The translations under genes were made by a program, and so were the position numbers. A stretch of 64,000 nt of DNA. It comes from Deltaproteobacteria bacterium (lineage in GTDB: Bacteria > Desulfobacterota > Desulfarculia > Adiutricales > Adiutricaceae). The notes beneath the pieces were generated by a model. It was not told the DNA's origin, did no database searches, and saw nothing but the letters and a program-made list of their open reading frames with translations. The stretch lies in NCBI GenBank assembly GCA_031265205.1, contig JAISCZ010000088.1, positions 48,572 to 112,571 on the forward strand, written 5' to 3'. Below, one piece after another: positions 1 to 8,519 of this stretch; the stretch's first letter is position 1; every line of letters begins with the position of its first letter.

Positions 1-558
1 GTATACACGAGGACGGAGGAGGTCTACGAGTATGTCCGGCTGGAGGGCTACGATAGGCTCTTCGCGATTAAGGGGTCGAGCAACGACCAAACGCCGACGA
101 TAAAGTGGACGACGCTAGACAAGCTTCCGGGCCGTCAAACTCCGATTCCGGGCGGGCTGATGCTGTATATCATAGACACGGCGAAGATAAAGTCGTCGAT
201 GTTCGCGGCTCTCCTGTCTCCGGACGCCAAGCGGCCGCTCCGGCTCTACGGGCGGGAGCCGGAGGCGGAGGGCAAAGATCGCGTGGTGACGCATGATGAG
301 CTGATAAGCCATCTGACGGCGGAGCGCCAGATAAGGAACCCACGGGGCCAGCTGGTTTGGGTCCAGGACAAGAAGGCGAATCACTATTTGGACTGCATGA
401 TGATAGCTAGCGCCTGCGGGGACGTGACCTGGACGCCGAGTTTGCACCACCTGGCGACGGAGCTAAAGGAAGAGGCGGAGGCCGCGGCGAAGCAGGCGTA
501 TATCCCGCCCTATAAGCCGGCGAAGAAGGCGAAACGGAGGTTTAATCGGGCATGGTAG
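1..558 (+). CDS. Phage terminase large subunit, GpA family, C-terminal part (5' truncated by window)
   Basis: The frame is open from base 1 and ends at the TAA at 556-558, giving 185 residues. The segment reads like the C-terminal nuclease region of GpA-type TerL proteins, including the typical stretch around FAIKGSS (residues 22-28) and a basic C-terminus rich in Lys and Arg. In this family the ATPase domain lies upstream and the nuclease domain cuts concatemeric DNA at the portal. The next gene starts inside this one (552), as expected for a packaging operon. An internal ATG at 160 is not the real start, because family-like sequence continues upstream of it. Confidence 0.85.
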   Translation, partial: VYTRTEEVYEYVRLEGYDRLFAIKGSSNDQTPTIKWTTLDKLPGRQTPIPGGLMLYIIDTAKIKSSMFAALLSPDAKRPLRLYGREPEAEGKDRVVTHDELISHLTAERQIRNPRGQLVWVQDKKANHYLDCMMIASACGDVTWTPSLHHLATELKEEAEAAAKQAYIPPYKPAKKAKRRFNRAW

Positions 559-770
559 TTTACTGCAACGAGGACGGTTCCCTAATAGGCCTTAAGGAGA
601 TAGCGGCTTATATGCAGCTGGACGCACGGACGGTGGTCGCTTTGGTCCAAAAGGACGGCTTTCCGGCGGCTAAAATCAACGGCTATTGGATGGCGGATAG
701 GAGCCAGATCGGCGACTGGCTGCGGGCGAAGGTCCAAAGCTGCCTGTCAAGCGCAAATAAAGGGAAATAG
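552..770 (+). CDS. Small helix-turn-helix phage protein
   Basis: This 72-residue protein contains a winged or MerR/excisionase-like helix-turn-helix (LKEIAAYMQLDARTVVALV, then a Trp-containing strand near residue 47). It could be a DNA-binding packaging accessory. Lambda Nu1 (small terminase) has a similar fold, but Nu1 genes normally precede the large subunit, whereas this gene follows it and overlaps its end by 7 bp. The role is therefore inferred only from fold and place. A strong hairpin follows at 811-862. Confidence 0.6.
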   Translation: MVVYCNEDGSLIGLKEIAAYMQLDARTVVALVQKDGFPAAKINGYWMADRSQIGDWLRAKVQSCLSSANKGK

Positions 771-810
771 ATAGCGTTTAGACGCAAATAGCATACAAAT
801 ATCTACAAAT

Positions 811-862
811 ACCCTCCCGGCCCAAAAACGGGGTTTAAGCTTGGGCCGTTGGAGGGTTTTTT
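811..862 (+). promoter_or_regulatory. Terminator-like hairpin that contains the Shine-Dalgarno site of the next gene
   Basis: The arms CCCTCCCGGCCCA (812-824) and TGGGCCG-TT-GGAGGG (842-856) pair with a two-base bulge and are followed by a run of T. This has the form of an intrinsic terminator. The GGAGG at 851-855 is also the only good ribosome-binding site for the GTG start at 863, so the hairpin could block both transcription and translation of the head genes. Confidence 0.6.
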
Positions 863-1120
863 GTGGCCGAAGCGGTTAAAGAGTTTGTTACTTGGCGGGA
901 TATCTACAATCAGCTGAAGCAGGATTTGACTCGGTCTGATTTTAGAACGATGCAGCAGTACTCCATCACCGCCGGAGGCACGGGCGGCTCGCGGATGGTG
1001 TCGTACCGCGACTTAAACCAGCTTAAGCAGCTTATCGCTTTGGCGAAAGAGGAGATGGACGCGGAGGAGCCGCGCGATTGGGCCGCGCGGACCTATCCCA
1101 GGAACGGGGGTCGCGGCTAA
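863..1120 (+). CDS. gpW-like head-tail joining protein
   Basis: This protein of 85 residues starts at a GTG seven bases after a GGAGG. It resembles the gpW family of head completion proteins: short, alpha/beta, with the pattern TAGGTGGSRMVSYRDLNQLK followed by a charged helix. In lambda, gpW closes the head after DNA packaging and lies between terminase and portal, exactly the position seen here. Its stop overlaps the portal start (TAATG at 1118-1122), indicating translational coupling. The family call rests on size, motif pattern and location. Confidence 0.7.
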   Translation: MAEAVKEFVTWRDIYNQLKQDLTRSDFRTMQQYSITAGGTGGSRMVSYRDLNQLKQLIALAKEEMDAEEPRDWAARTYPRNGGRG

Positions 1121-2679
1121 TGGGTTCTAAACTTTGGCCTTGGAATTGGGGCGAGAAGGCGAGCCAGAAGGAGCGAAAGCCTTTCCGCGACGGGAAACGG
1201 TATCAGGCGGCCGAGGCGTCGGGTCTTGAGAGGGATATCTATCCGACTTGGGAGCGGAATTTTAACGATTTAGTGGCGCGGTCGAATCCGAGGCTTCGTC
1301 AGAGGGTCTACCGGATGACGCGCAATTTCCCTCCTTTCGTCCGGGCGATAAAGGTTCTTCAGGCCTTCATTATTGGCGAGGGCGGGCGCTTCGAGTCTTT
1401 GGCCGAGCGTCCTAACGGGGAGCCTGACCTGAAGCTGAGGAAGGAGATTGAGCGGCGTTTTAGCAGGTGGACTAAAAAGGCCACGGTTGACAATCGGCTC
1501 AACTTCTACGAGAGCCAGCTGCTGGCCTTAAAGCAGAAGCTAGAGACGGGCGAGTTTTTTAACGTCTTCCGGACGCGCAAAAGCGGCCCTCGGAAAGGCG
1601 AGCTGGCCCTTCAGTTTATAGAGCCTGAGCGCGTGACATCCTCGGTTATCACGTACGCGGACACAGGGGACGTGATAGTCGAGCAGGGCATTGAGTTTGA
1701 CCGTCACACGGGCGAGCGTTTCGCCTACTACGTGGAGCCTACGGACCCCGCGCTGAAGGTGGCGAGCCAGGAGAGGATTCCGGAGGAGCAGGTTATACAC
1801 GGTTTCGAGACGCTGCGTCCGGGACAGCTGCGGGGCGTGACGCCGTTCGCTCCGGCGATCATTTTGGCCGACTGCATGTTTGATTATATGGAGGCGGAGC
1901 TTGACGGCGCGAAGATGGCGGCTAAATGGCTCGCCTTCGTGACGAGCCCTAGTCCTAAGGAAACTCAGATGATGAGGGTTCGCGGGAAGAAGGACGACGC
2001 TTCGGAGAATAGCCGGATAGAGGAGATAGAGAACTGCGTCATCGAGTATCTGAAGACGGGCGAGGAGATAAAATTTTCGGCTTCGTCGGATAGGGTGAAG
2101 GATAATTTTGACCGTTTCGCCCGGTTTGTGTTGCGGATGGTTGGCGTCACCATGGGCGTTCCTTATGAGCTTATCTCCGGCGACTATACGGGCGTTAACT
2201 ACTCGACCTCGCGGATGTCGCGTCAGGATTTCAACCTTATTTTGAAGCCTGAGCGGCACTGGATGAAGACGGCTTTTAACGAGTCCGTCTTTGAGGAGTG
2301 GCTAAAATTTGAGGCCCTGAAGAATCCGTCGTTTTTTCCGGATTATTTCGAGAATCCGGAGCGGTACCAAAAAGCCTTATGGATTCCGGCGGGGATGCCG
2401 AGCCCTGACCCTCTGAAGGAGGGCAAAGCGGACATTGACAACATTAAGGCCGGGCTAGTCGCGCCGCAGGACGTCATTTTGGCTCGCGGGGACGACCCGG
2501 AGATGGTCATCGCCCGGAGGGTCGAGTGGAAGAAAATGGAGGAGGACAACGGCTTGAAGAGCGAAATAGACCAGATTTCCACTTGGGAGTCGACTAACCC
2601 CGCGGCCTTGGAAAAAGAGGCGGAGGCCAAGAAGGACGGCGGAGACGGCGGCGATGAAGACGGCGAGGAGGAGGCGTAA
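1120..2679 (+). CDS. Phage portal protein, lambda family
   Basis: The product has 519 residues and starts at the ATG overlapping the previous stop; an in-frame upstream ATG at 1078 is less likely because it would overlap gpW by 43 bp. The protein shows lambda-family portal features: an N-terminal region with YRMTRNFPPFVRAIKVLQ, a central region with GVTPFAPAI, and the GVPYELISGDYTGVNYSTSR stretch near residues 345-365. Portals form the dodecameric ring through which DNA enters the capsid. The C-terminus is acidic and Gly/Glu-rich. The stop codon overlaps the next start (2679), so head genes are coupled. Confidence 0.9.
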   Translation: MGSKLWPWNWGEKASQKERKPFRDGKRYQAAEASGLERDIYPTWERNFNDLVARSNPRLRQRVYRMTRNFPPFVRAIKVLQAFIIGEGGRFESLAERPNGEPDLKLRKEIERRFSRWTKKATVDNRLNFYESQLLALKQKLETGEFFNVFRTRKSGPRKGELALQFIEPERVTSSVITYADTGDVIVEQGIEFDRHTGERFAYYVEPTDPALKVASQERIPEEQVIHGFETLRPGQLRGVTPFAPAIILADCMFDYMEAELDGAKMAAKWLAFVTSPSPKETQMMRVRGKKDDASENSRIEEIENCVIEYLKTGEEIKFSASSDRVKDNFDRFARFVLRMVGVTMGVPYELISGDYTGVNYSTSRMSRQDFNLILKPERHWMKTAFNESVFEEWLKFEALKNPSFFPDYFENPERYQKALWIPAGMPSPDPLKEGKADIDNIKAGLVAPQDVILARGDDPEMVIARRVEWKKMEEDNGLKSEIDQISTWESTNPAALEKEAEAKKDGGDGGDEDGEEEA

Positions 2680-4748
2680 TGGAAGGCAAAAGGGCTGAAA
2701 ACGTCTTACGGGTCCGCGCTCCCTCGACTTTGGACGAGGCCTCGCGCTCCGTGGAGGTGGTGGCGGTCACTTCGGATCCCGTCGAGATGTGGGACATGTG
2801 GCGCGGGGAGGCGTACAGGGAAATTTTGATGATGGAGGGCGTCAGAATTCCGTCTAACGGCCAGGTTCCGCTGTGCGACAGTCACTTTAGGGCGACGGTC
2901 CAGAGCGTTTTAGGCTCGTTTCGGGACATTAAATCTGACGGCGACAAGCGTCTCGTCGGGAAGGTCTATTTTTCGGACTCTCCGGCGGCGCGGGAGGCTT
3001 TTCAGAAGGTCAAGGAAGGCCATTTGACCGATTTTTCGGTGGGCTATACGCCGCGAAAAATCGTCGATATTAAGGGAGGCAAGAAAGAGACGGTCCTTGG
3101 CAAGGAGTTTGATGGCCCATGTCAGGTGGTATCTGACTGGTCTCTTTACGAGCTATCTATTTGCCCTGTCGGAGCTGATCCGAAGGCTAAAGCGAGGAGC
3201 AATTTAATGGAGAAAAGCATGGACAAGATTGTGGAGGATTTTTTGGAGAGGCTTCGGGCCGCGCGAGCGGATGAGAAGCCGGACGAGGACGAGGAGAAGG
3301 GCAAGCAGGCGGAGCCTGAAGGCGACGAGCCCAAGAAGGAGGACGAGGAGGAGAAGAAAAAGGCTAAAAAGGCCGCGAAGGAGGAGCCCGACGAGCCCGA
3401 GGACGAGGAGCCCAAGAAGGACGACGACGACGAGGTGAAGGGCAAGGACGGGAAGAAATCCTTGGGCGAGGATTTAGCCCGGGCGGCCGTCGAGGGCGAG
3501 CGTCGGAGGGCGAAAGGGATTATGGAATTGTGCCGCTCGCTGGATCTCGGCGACGCGACTTGCGCGAGCATGCTTTCCCGCGGCGTTAGCGTGGAGAAAG
3601 CGCGCTCCGAGGCCTTAAAAATGGTCACGGACAAATACGAAAGGGGGGCCGGAGGCTTGGATTTTAGGGTTACCAAGGACGAGGGCGAGTCCTTCCGGAA
3701 GCGTTTCATTGACGCTATAGGCATTAGGACCGGCCAGCTGACGGGGAAGGATAAGCCGGAGGCGGGCTCCGATGAGCTGGCCAGCATGCCGTTAACTGAG
3801 TTGGCGAAGGCTTGCTTGCGTCAGAAGGGCCTGAAAGCCACCGGCGACACGCTTCCGATGGTTGGCCGGGCTATTACCACGTCCGATCTCCCTTTGCTTT
3901 TGCAGGAGGGCGCGAAGCGATACTTGCTTCGCGGCTTCGCGGAGAATCAGGAGACGTGGGGCCAGTGGACGGATTCGGGGAGCGTGACGGATTTCCGGCC
4001 TTTCAAGATGATTAGCGTTGGCTTGGACAACAGTTTGGAGCGGATTTACGCTCTTGACGAGTACACCTACACGGTGGCGAAGGAAGAGGGCGAGGAGGTG
4101 GAGGTCCACACCTTCGGGCGCGGGTTCGGTCTTTCTCGCGAGGCCATCATCAACGACGATTTAGGCGCGGTGACGGCGCTTCCCCAGGAGCTGGGGCGCG
4201 GCGTTTCGCGGCACGTTGGCGACGCTGTCTATAACGTCTTGGCTAGCGACATTATGGGCGACAAGAAGCCTCTTTTTGACAGCGCGGCCCACTCCAACGT
4301 GGTCATCGGCGGCGGGGACGGGACTCCTACTGTGGACTCCATCTCCAAGGCGCTTCTCAAAATGAGCGAGCAGAAGGACGTCGTTGGGAAGCGTCTTAGC
4401 TTAAGGCCGGTCTTTTTCTTGGCTCCGTTGGCGCTTCAGGCGGCCTGCGAGACCTTTTTTAACTCGCAGATGATTGGCACGCAGGCCTTGCCGACCACGA
4501 AAAACATCTACGCCAACCATTTCACGAGGATTTACGACCATCGGCTGGATCAGCTGTCGCCGACCACGTGGTATTTCGTCGGCGAGAAGGCCATGGGCGT
4601 CCGGGTCCTTTACTTGCGCGGCGTTAAGACGCCCTACATGGAGGACCACGTCGAGTTTAACGTCGACGCCATCAAATATAAGGTCCGCTTCGACTATGGC
4701 GTGAAGGCCATCTCCTGGCGGAACTTCATTCAGGTTAAGGTTGCTTAA
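2679..4748 (+). CDS. Fused prohead protease - scaffold - major capsid protein (Mu gpT-like)
   Basis: One 689-residue ORF carries three segments. Residues 1-180 look like a prohead protease (SVEVVAVTSDPVEMW, a Ser/His-bearing region with CDSHF, then DFSVGYTP). Residues 185-265 are very rich in Lys, Glu and Asp and probably act as scaffold. Residues 385-689 match Mu gpT-like major capsid proteins (ITTSDLPLLLQEGAKRYLLRG, WTDSGSVTDFRPFK). Mu encodes protease/scaffold and capsid separately, so here they must be separated by autocleavage, or an internal start must supply capsid protein. No frameshift interrupts the frame. The start overlaps the portal stop (TAATGG). Confidence 0.88.
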   Translation: MEGKRAENVLRVRAPSTLDEASRSVEVVAVTSDPVEMWDMWRGEAYREILMMEGVRIPSNGQVPLCDSHFRATVQSVLGSFRDIKSDGDKRLVGKVYFSDSPAAREAFQKVKEGHLTDFSVGYTPRKIVDIKGGKKETVLGKEFDGPCQVVSDWSLYELSICPVGADPKAKARSNLMEKSMDKIVEDFLERLRAARADEKPDEDEEKGKQAEPEGDEPKKEDEEEKKKAKKAAKEEPDEPEDEEPKKDDDDEVKGKDGKKSLGEDLARAAVEGERRRAKGIMELCRSLDLGDATCASMLSRGVSVEKARSEALKMVTDKYERGAGGLDFRVTKDEGESFRKRFIDAIGIRTGQLTGKDKPEAGSDELASMPLTELAKACLRQKGLKATGDTLPMVGRAITTSDLPLLLQEGAKRYLLRGFAENQETWGQWTDSGSVTDFRPFKMISVGLDNSLERIYALDEYTYTVAKEEGEEVEVHTFGRGFGLSREAIINDDLGAVTALPQELGRGVSRHVGDAVYNVLASDIMGDKKPLFDSAAHSNVVIGGGDGTPTVDSISKALLKMSEQKDVVGKRLSLRPVFFLAPLALQAACETFFNSQMIGTQALPTTKNIYANHFTRIYDHRLDQLSPTTWYFVGEKAMGVRVLYLRGVKTPYMEDHVEFNVDAIKYKVRFDYGVKAISWRNFIQVKVA

Positions 4749-4759
4749 GAGGAGATCAC

Positions 4760-5122
4760 ATGCAGACTTTGGTCCAGAATGGGAAGACCATTCACTATCA
4801 GAACACTAGCGGGGAGCTTATCCCTAGCGGGACGCTTGTCGTGATTGGGACTGGCGGGCAAGTCGGCGTCGCGCAGACCGACATCGGCCCTAACGCGACG
4901 GCGGCGCTAACGGTCGTTGGCGTCCATCGGCTCGCCAAGAATCCGGACGAGGCCTTCGCGCAGGGCGACACCCTCTACTACGACGAGGGAACAAAAGCTT
5001 TGACCAAGGTTCCATCCACCATCCCGGTGGGCGCGGCTTGGGCTGACGCGGTGACGGTCGATCCTTTAGGCGTCGTAAAAATTAACGCCGCTAACGTCGT
5101 CGTCGTGGGTGGTGGCGACTAA
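4760..5122 (+). CDS. DUF2190-like capsid decoration protein
   Basis: A 120-residue all-beta protein with a repeated Gly/Val pattern (IPSGTLVVIGTGGQVGVAQTD, then GDTLYYDEGTKALTKVP). This matches DUF2190 proteins, which sit just after the major capsid gene in many siphophages and myophages and are thought to decorate or stabilise the capsid. It starts 11 bp after the capsid stop behind an AGGAG at 4749-4753. The product is probably highly expressed with the capsid. Confidence 0.75.
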   Translation: MQTLVQNGKTIHYQNTSGELIPSGTLVVIGTGGQVGVAQTDIGPNATAALTVVGVHRLAKNPDEAFAQGDTLYYDEGTKALTKVPSTIPVGAAWADAVTVDPLGVVKINAANVVVVGGGD

Positions 5123-5127
5123 GGCTA

Positions 5128-5706
5128 ATGAGCGTCCATCGGATAGACGACGAGAGCGCGTTTAGGGCTTTAGGGAAGTTCGCGGTCTATTTGCGGGCTT
5201 TCCCTAAGTCCTATGAAAAAGCCGTAGCCGGAGGCCTGAATATAGTTGGAGCTAAGGCTCGAAAGGACGTTATAAACGTCCTCTCCGAGCGGTATTGGGC
5301 CTCCAAGGGAAAGATTAATAGCCGCGTGGAGGTCTTCCGGGCCAGAGCGCGGCGACTTTCCTTCCTCATTGCCGGCAAAGGCCGGGCGCTGACTTTAGGG
5401 TCCTTTCGGACCGTCCCGACGACAGTTACGGACAAGCGAGGGCGCGCGCGACAAGGGGTGATGGCGGCGGTGTTAAGGGAAAACGCGCCGAAGCTTATCC
5501 AAGGCGGATTTTTGGGCAAGGGTCTTATTTTTAAGCGCGTTGGCGAAGAGCGGTTGCCGATTCGGGCTCTGTATGGGCCGACTTTGGTCGGTTATTTCGC
5601 CAACGAAGAGAATTTGGAGCCGATTAAAGAAGGAATCGCGGCGAATATGGACGAGGCGATGGAAAAAGCGGCGACTAAGGAGCTTAAAAAGCTTGGGATG
5701 ATTTAG
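5128..5706 (+). CDS. Minor tail protein Z-like / tail completion protein
   Basis: The 192-residue product has the look of prophage minor tail protein Z (gpZ): an N-terminal helical stretch (FAVYLRAFPKSYEKAVAGGLN), a basic central part with several Arg, and a C-terminal helical region. In lambda gpZ finishes the tail end that docks to the head. The gene sits between decoration protein and head-tail connector, as in related phages. Confidence 0.65.
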   Translation: MSVHRIDDESAFRALGKFAVYLRAFPKSYEKAVAGGLNIVGAKARKDVINVLSERYWASKGKINSRVEVFRARARRLSFLIAGKGRALTLGSFRTVPTTVTDKRGRARQGVMAAVLRENAPKLIQGGFLGKGLIFKRVGEERLPIRALYGPTLVGYFANEENLEPIKEGIAANMDEAMEKAATKELKKLGMI

Positions 5707-5714
5707 GGCTTACG

Positions 5715-6050
5715 ATGGCTGAGTTTTACGAGACGGATTTCGCGAATATTTTGGCCGATGGGCCCTTTTCTAGGGATATTGTCTACGACCCGGACGGCGC
5801 GAGCGTGTCATTTAGGGCCGTGGTCAATGAGCCGGAGCGGGATTCGGGCTTCGCCTACGGTGGCGGAGCCGCGCAGAGCCAGATAATCGCCTTGGATTTG
5901 AGCTTTATTTGCGACGAGCGCGTTTTGGGCGTCCGCCTCAAAAAGGACGATGTCTTCGAGGTCGCCGGGCGGCTCCATCGGGCCTACAAAATCTACCGCG
6001 ACGGCGCGGGGATGAGCACGGTTTTTCTGCATAAGGCCATGAGCGAATGA
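5715..6050 (+). CDS. Head-tail attachment protein (gpFII-like position)
   Basis: A 111-residue beta-rich protein (DFANILADGPFSRDIVYDP; VLGVRLKKDDVFEVAGRLHRAYKIYRDG). Size, composition and place between the tail-completion gene and the tail terminator fit the gpFII/stopper class that joins head and tail. Sequence motifs in this class are weak, so the call is mainly by synteny. Its stop overlaps the ATG of the next gene (6047). Confidence 0.55.
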   Translation: MAEFYETDFANILADGPFSRDIVYDPDGASVSFRAVVNEPERDSGFAYGGGAAQSQIIALDLSFICDERVLGVRLKKDDVFEVAGRLHRAYKIYRDGAGMSTVFLHKAMSE

Positions 6051-6640
6051 AACCTTTCTTAACGGTCATAAAAAAAGGCCTCAAAAGCCTTTTGGAGGCC
6101 TACGACCCCTTCGCGACGCTGACGGGCGGGAAGGTTCACCTTAACGCCTATGACCCTTTCGAGGAGGGGAAGGCGGTTATCGCGGGCCTTTACGTCCTTT
6201 CGGAGTTGCCTCTGGAGACTGACTTGGGGAGGCGTCCGGACGAGCGCCAGCTTTCCTTTCAGGTGGAGCTTGTCGCGGGCGACTACGCGCCGGAGATGCC
6301 TATTGAGGAGCGTTTGGACGTGGCGGCCGACATCGCCGAGGGTCTAATCATCCGCCCGGGCTGCTTGCCGGCGCTGGACTTCTTTCTGGCGTCTAAAGGA
6401 AGGGTGGACAAGCTTTTGGAGGTGGCTTGGCGGGAAACGTCGTCCGCCTATATCGTCCAGGCGGGAAGGACTATTGGAGTAAGAATCCTCCGTTTTGAGT
6501 TGGAATATGAGAAACGGGAGCCTGAAGGCGTTTTGCCTGATTTTTTGGTGGCCGGAACGTCCTGGCGGGCTTATCTGGATTCTTTAAGCGAGCCGATGGA
6601 GGCCTCTAACGAGGTCCATTTAGGCGAAGGAGAGATTTAA
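6047..6640 (+). CDS. Probable tail terminator protein
   Basis: This 197-residue protein sits directly before the DUF2635/sheath genes, the usual place of the tail-terminator ring protein that ends tube polymerisation. It has an alpha/beta layout with two similar AYDPF elements (near residues 19 and 34). No catalytic motif is seen. The gene overlaps both neighbours by 1-4 bp, indicating coupled translation. Identification is positional. Confidence 0.5.
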   Translation: MKPFLTVIKKGLKSLLEAYDPFATLTGGKVHLNAYDPFEEGKAVIAGLYVLSELPLETDLGRRPDERQLSFQVELVAGDYAPEMPIEERLDVAADIAEGLIIRPGCLPALDFFLASKGRVDKLLEVAWRETSSAYIVQAGRTIGVRILRFELEYEKREPEGVLPDFLVAGTSWRAYLDSLSEPMEASNEVHLGEGEI

Positions 6641-7038
6641 TGTTTTTGAAGCCGTCGCAAGTGAGGTTGTTAGTTATGGACCCACAGCGGAAGTCTTATT
6701 TGCCGCCTGAAGGCCGGGAAGTCGAGCCTTCCGTCTACTGGACGCGTCAGCTGAAGGCGGGAACGGTGAAGGTTGTTTCCAAGGAGGCGGAGGAGCCGGA
6801 GAGCCCTCCCGCGCCCGCGGGCGGGCCCGCGGACGCGCCGGCTCCGCGGGAGGCGCCCGATGAGCCTCCAGCTGAGGAGCCTTCCGCTGAGGAGCCTTCC
6901 GATGAGGAGCCTCCCGATGAGGAGCCTCCGGCTGAGGAGCCTCCGGCTGAAGAGCCTCAGCTGGTCGAGAAGCCCTCGTTTGAGTTTGTGGAAGTTGCCG
7001 AAGAGCGGCCGAAGAAGGCCAAAAAGGGGGCTAAGTAA
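6640..7038 (+). CDS. DUF2635-like tail protein with acidic Pro-Glu repeat tail
   Basis: Residues 1-45 (VRLLVMDPQRKSYLPPEGREVE, then YWTRQLKAGTV) match DUF2635 (Mu gp38-like), a small protein normally encoded just before the sheath. Such proteins usually have 50-75 residues. This one has 132, because an Ala/Pro/Glu-rich tail with six 5-residue repeats (A/D-E-E-P-S/P) is added, followed by a basic end (RPKKAKKGAK). The extension looks disordered and repeat-derived; its use is unknown. Confidence 0.65.
   Translation: MFLKPSQVRLLVMDPQRKSYLPPEGREVEPSVYWTRQLKAGTVKVVSKEAEEPESPPAPAGGPADAPAPREAPDEPPAEEPSAEEPSDEEPPDEEPPAEEPPAEEPQLVEKPSFEFVEVAEERPKKAKKGAK
6871..6960 (+). repeat. Six tandem 15-bp units inside the DUF2635-like gene
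   Basis: Units based on GCTGAGGAGCCTCCG run head to tail with few substitutions, each encoding A/D-E-E-P-S/P. Length changes by whole units keep the frame, so the repeat can vary the disordered tail without inactivating the gene. Confidence 0.9.
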
Positions 7039-8510
7039 TGAGCGGCTATTTTAACGACCTTCCGGACAATATCAGGTTGCCTTTCACCTATACGGAGTTT
7101 GACCCTTCGATGGCGGACCGTGGCCTTAGCGACATGGCTTTCCATGTCCTTTTGGTTGGCCAGAAGCTGGCCACCGGAACGGCGGAGCCTTTGATCCCCA
7201 TGCGGCCGACCACGGGGGCTCAGGCTGACGTCATGTTTGGGGCGGGCTCAATGCTCGCGGAGATGGTTAAGGCCTTCCTTGGGGCGAATAAGCTCACGAA
7301 GATGTCCGCCATTGGGGTCAATGACTTCGATGGCGGGACTAAGGCGACGGGGAGCCTCACTTTTGCCGGCGCGGTCACGGGCGCGACTCCGATTTGCCTT
7401 TACTTGGGAGGCAAGCTGACGCGGCTTGGGACAGTCAATGGCGACGACGCCGAGGACGTGGCCGCGAGCCTCGCGGCGGCCATCAACGCCAAGGTTGACC
7501 TTCCGGTGACGGCTACCGCGGCCGAAGGGGTAGTCACCCTGACGGCGAAGCACTCGGGAGCCCTCGGGAACGATATTGACATCCGTTTTGGCTATTCAGG
7601 AGAGGATTTTCCCGCCGGGCTCGGGGTCACGGTCGCGCCGATGGCGGGCGGGGCGGGCAACCCTGACGCCTTGGAGACGGTCGCGGCTCTCGGCGGGGAG
7701 CGTTACCACGTCATCGCCTGGCCTTGGGGCGACACGGCCTCCCTTAACGCTTTGAAGGAGGAGCTGGATAGCCGTTTCGGGCCCTTGCGCCAGATTGACG
7801 GCCAGGCCTTCTTAGTCAAGAAGGGGAGCTTTTCGGAGGTCACCACGTTCACCGCCGGGCGCAACGACAAGCATTTGACCGTTTTCGCCTCGGAGGGCTC
7901 GCCCACGTTGCCGTGGGTGGACTGCGCGGCCTCTTCGGGGGTTATCGCCTACTACGCCGACGACGACCCCGCTAGGCCCTTCCAAACGCTTCCGATCCCT
8001 GGAGTCTTGGCTCCGAGGGTGGAGGACCGGTGGGCGGACTTTCCGGAGAAGAATCAGGCCCTTTACGAGGGCTGTTCCGTCCGGAGCGTCAACGCGAGCG
8101 GCCAGGTGGTTTTCTCCAACGTCATCACCACCTATCGGTTTAGCGAGGCGGGAGCTGAGACGGTGGCTTACTTGCAGCTAAACAGCCTCTTTACTCTGTC
8201 GTTTTTGCGCTACGACTGGAACAACTACCTTCGGCTGAAGTATCCGAGGCATAAGCTGGCGAGCGACGACCAGGGCAAGCGGATGAACGCCGGCGAGCCG
8301 GTGATGACTCCCACGTTGGGGAAGGCGGAGGCCATCAACCGGATGTACGAGTGGATGGCCCGCGGGCTGATTGAGGCTCCGGACGACTTCAAGGACCACT
8401 TAGTGGTCGAGCGCGATTCCAGCAACCAGAACAGGCTCAATTGGATCATGATGCCTGATTTGGTCAATCAGTTCAGGATCGCGGCCACTTCCATTAAATT
8501 TCTTATCTAA
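7038..8510 (+). CDS. Contractile tail sheath protein (Mu gpL-like)
   Basis: The 490-residue product has the sheath layout: an N-terminal part with IRLPFTYTEFDPSMA, a central inserted domain (residues about 90-190, GSLTFAGAVTGATPICLYLGG), a core around residues 230-330, and a C-terminal region (YRFSEAGAETVAYLQLNSLFTLSFLR) typical of Mu-like sheaths. Sheath proteins form the outer cylinder that contracts and drives the tube through the host envelope. The gene is directly followed by the tube gene, confirming a myovirus-type tail. Confidence 0.92.
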   Translation: MSGYFNDLPDNIRLPFTYTEFDPSMADRGLSDMAFHVLLVGQKLATGTAEPLIPMRPTTGAQADVMFGAGSMLAEMVKAFLGANKLTKMSAIGVNDFDGGTKATGSLTFAGAVTGATPICLYLGGKLTRLGTVNGDDAEDVAASLAAAINAKVDLPVTATAAEGVVTLTAKHSGALGNDIDIRFGYSGEDFPAGLGVTVAPMAGGAGNPDALETVAALGGERYHVIAWPWGDTASLNALKEELDSRFGPLRQIDGQAFLVKKGSFSEVTTFTAGRNDKHLTVFASEGSPTLPWVDCAASSGVIAYYADDDPARPFQTLPIPGVLAPRVEDRWADFPEKNQALYEGCSVRSVNASGQVVFSNVITTYRFSEAGAETVAYLQLNSLFTLSFLRYDWNNYLRLKYPRHKLASDDQGKRMNAGEPVMTPTLGKAEAINRMYEWMARGLIEAPDDFKDHLVVERDSSNQNRLNWIMMPDLVNQFRIAATSIKFLI

Positions 8511-8519
8511 GGAGAAGGC

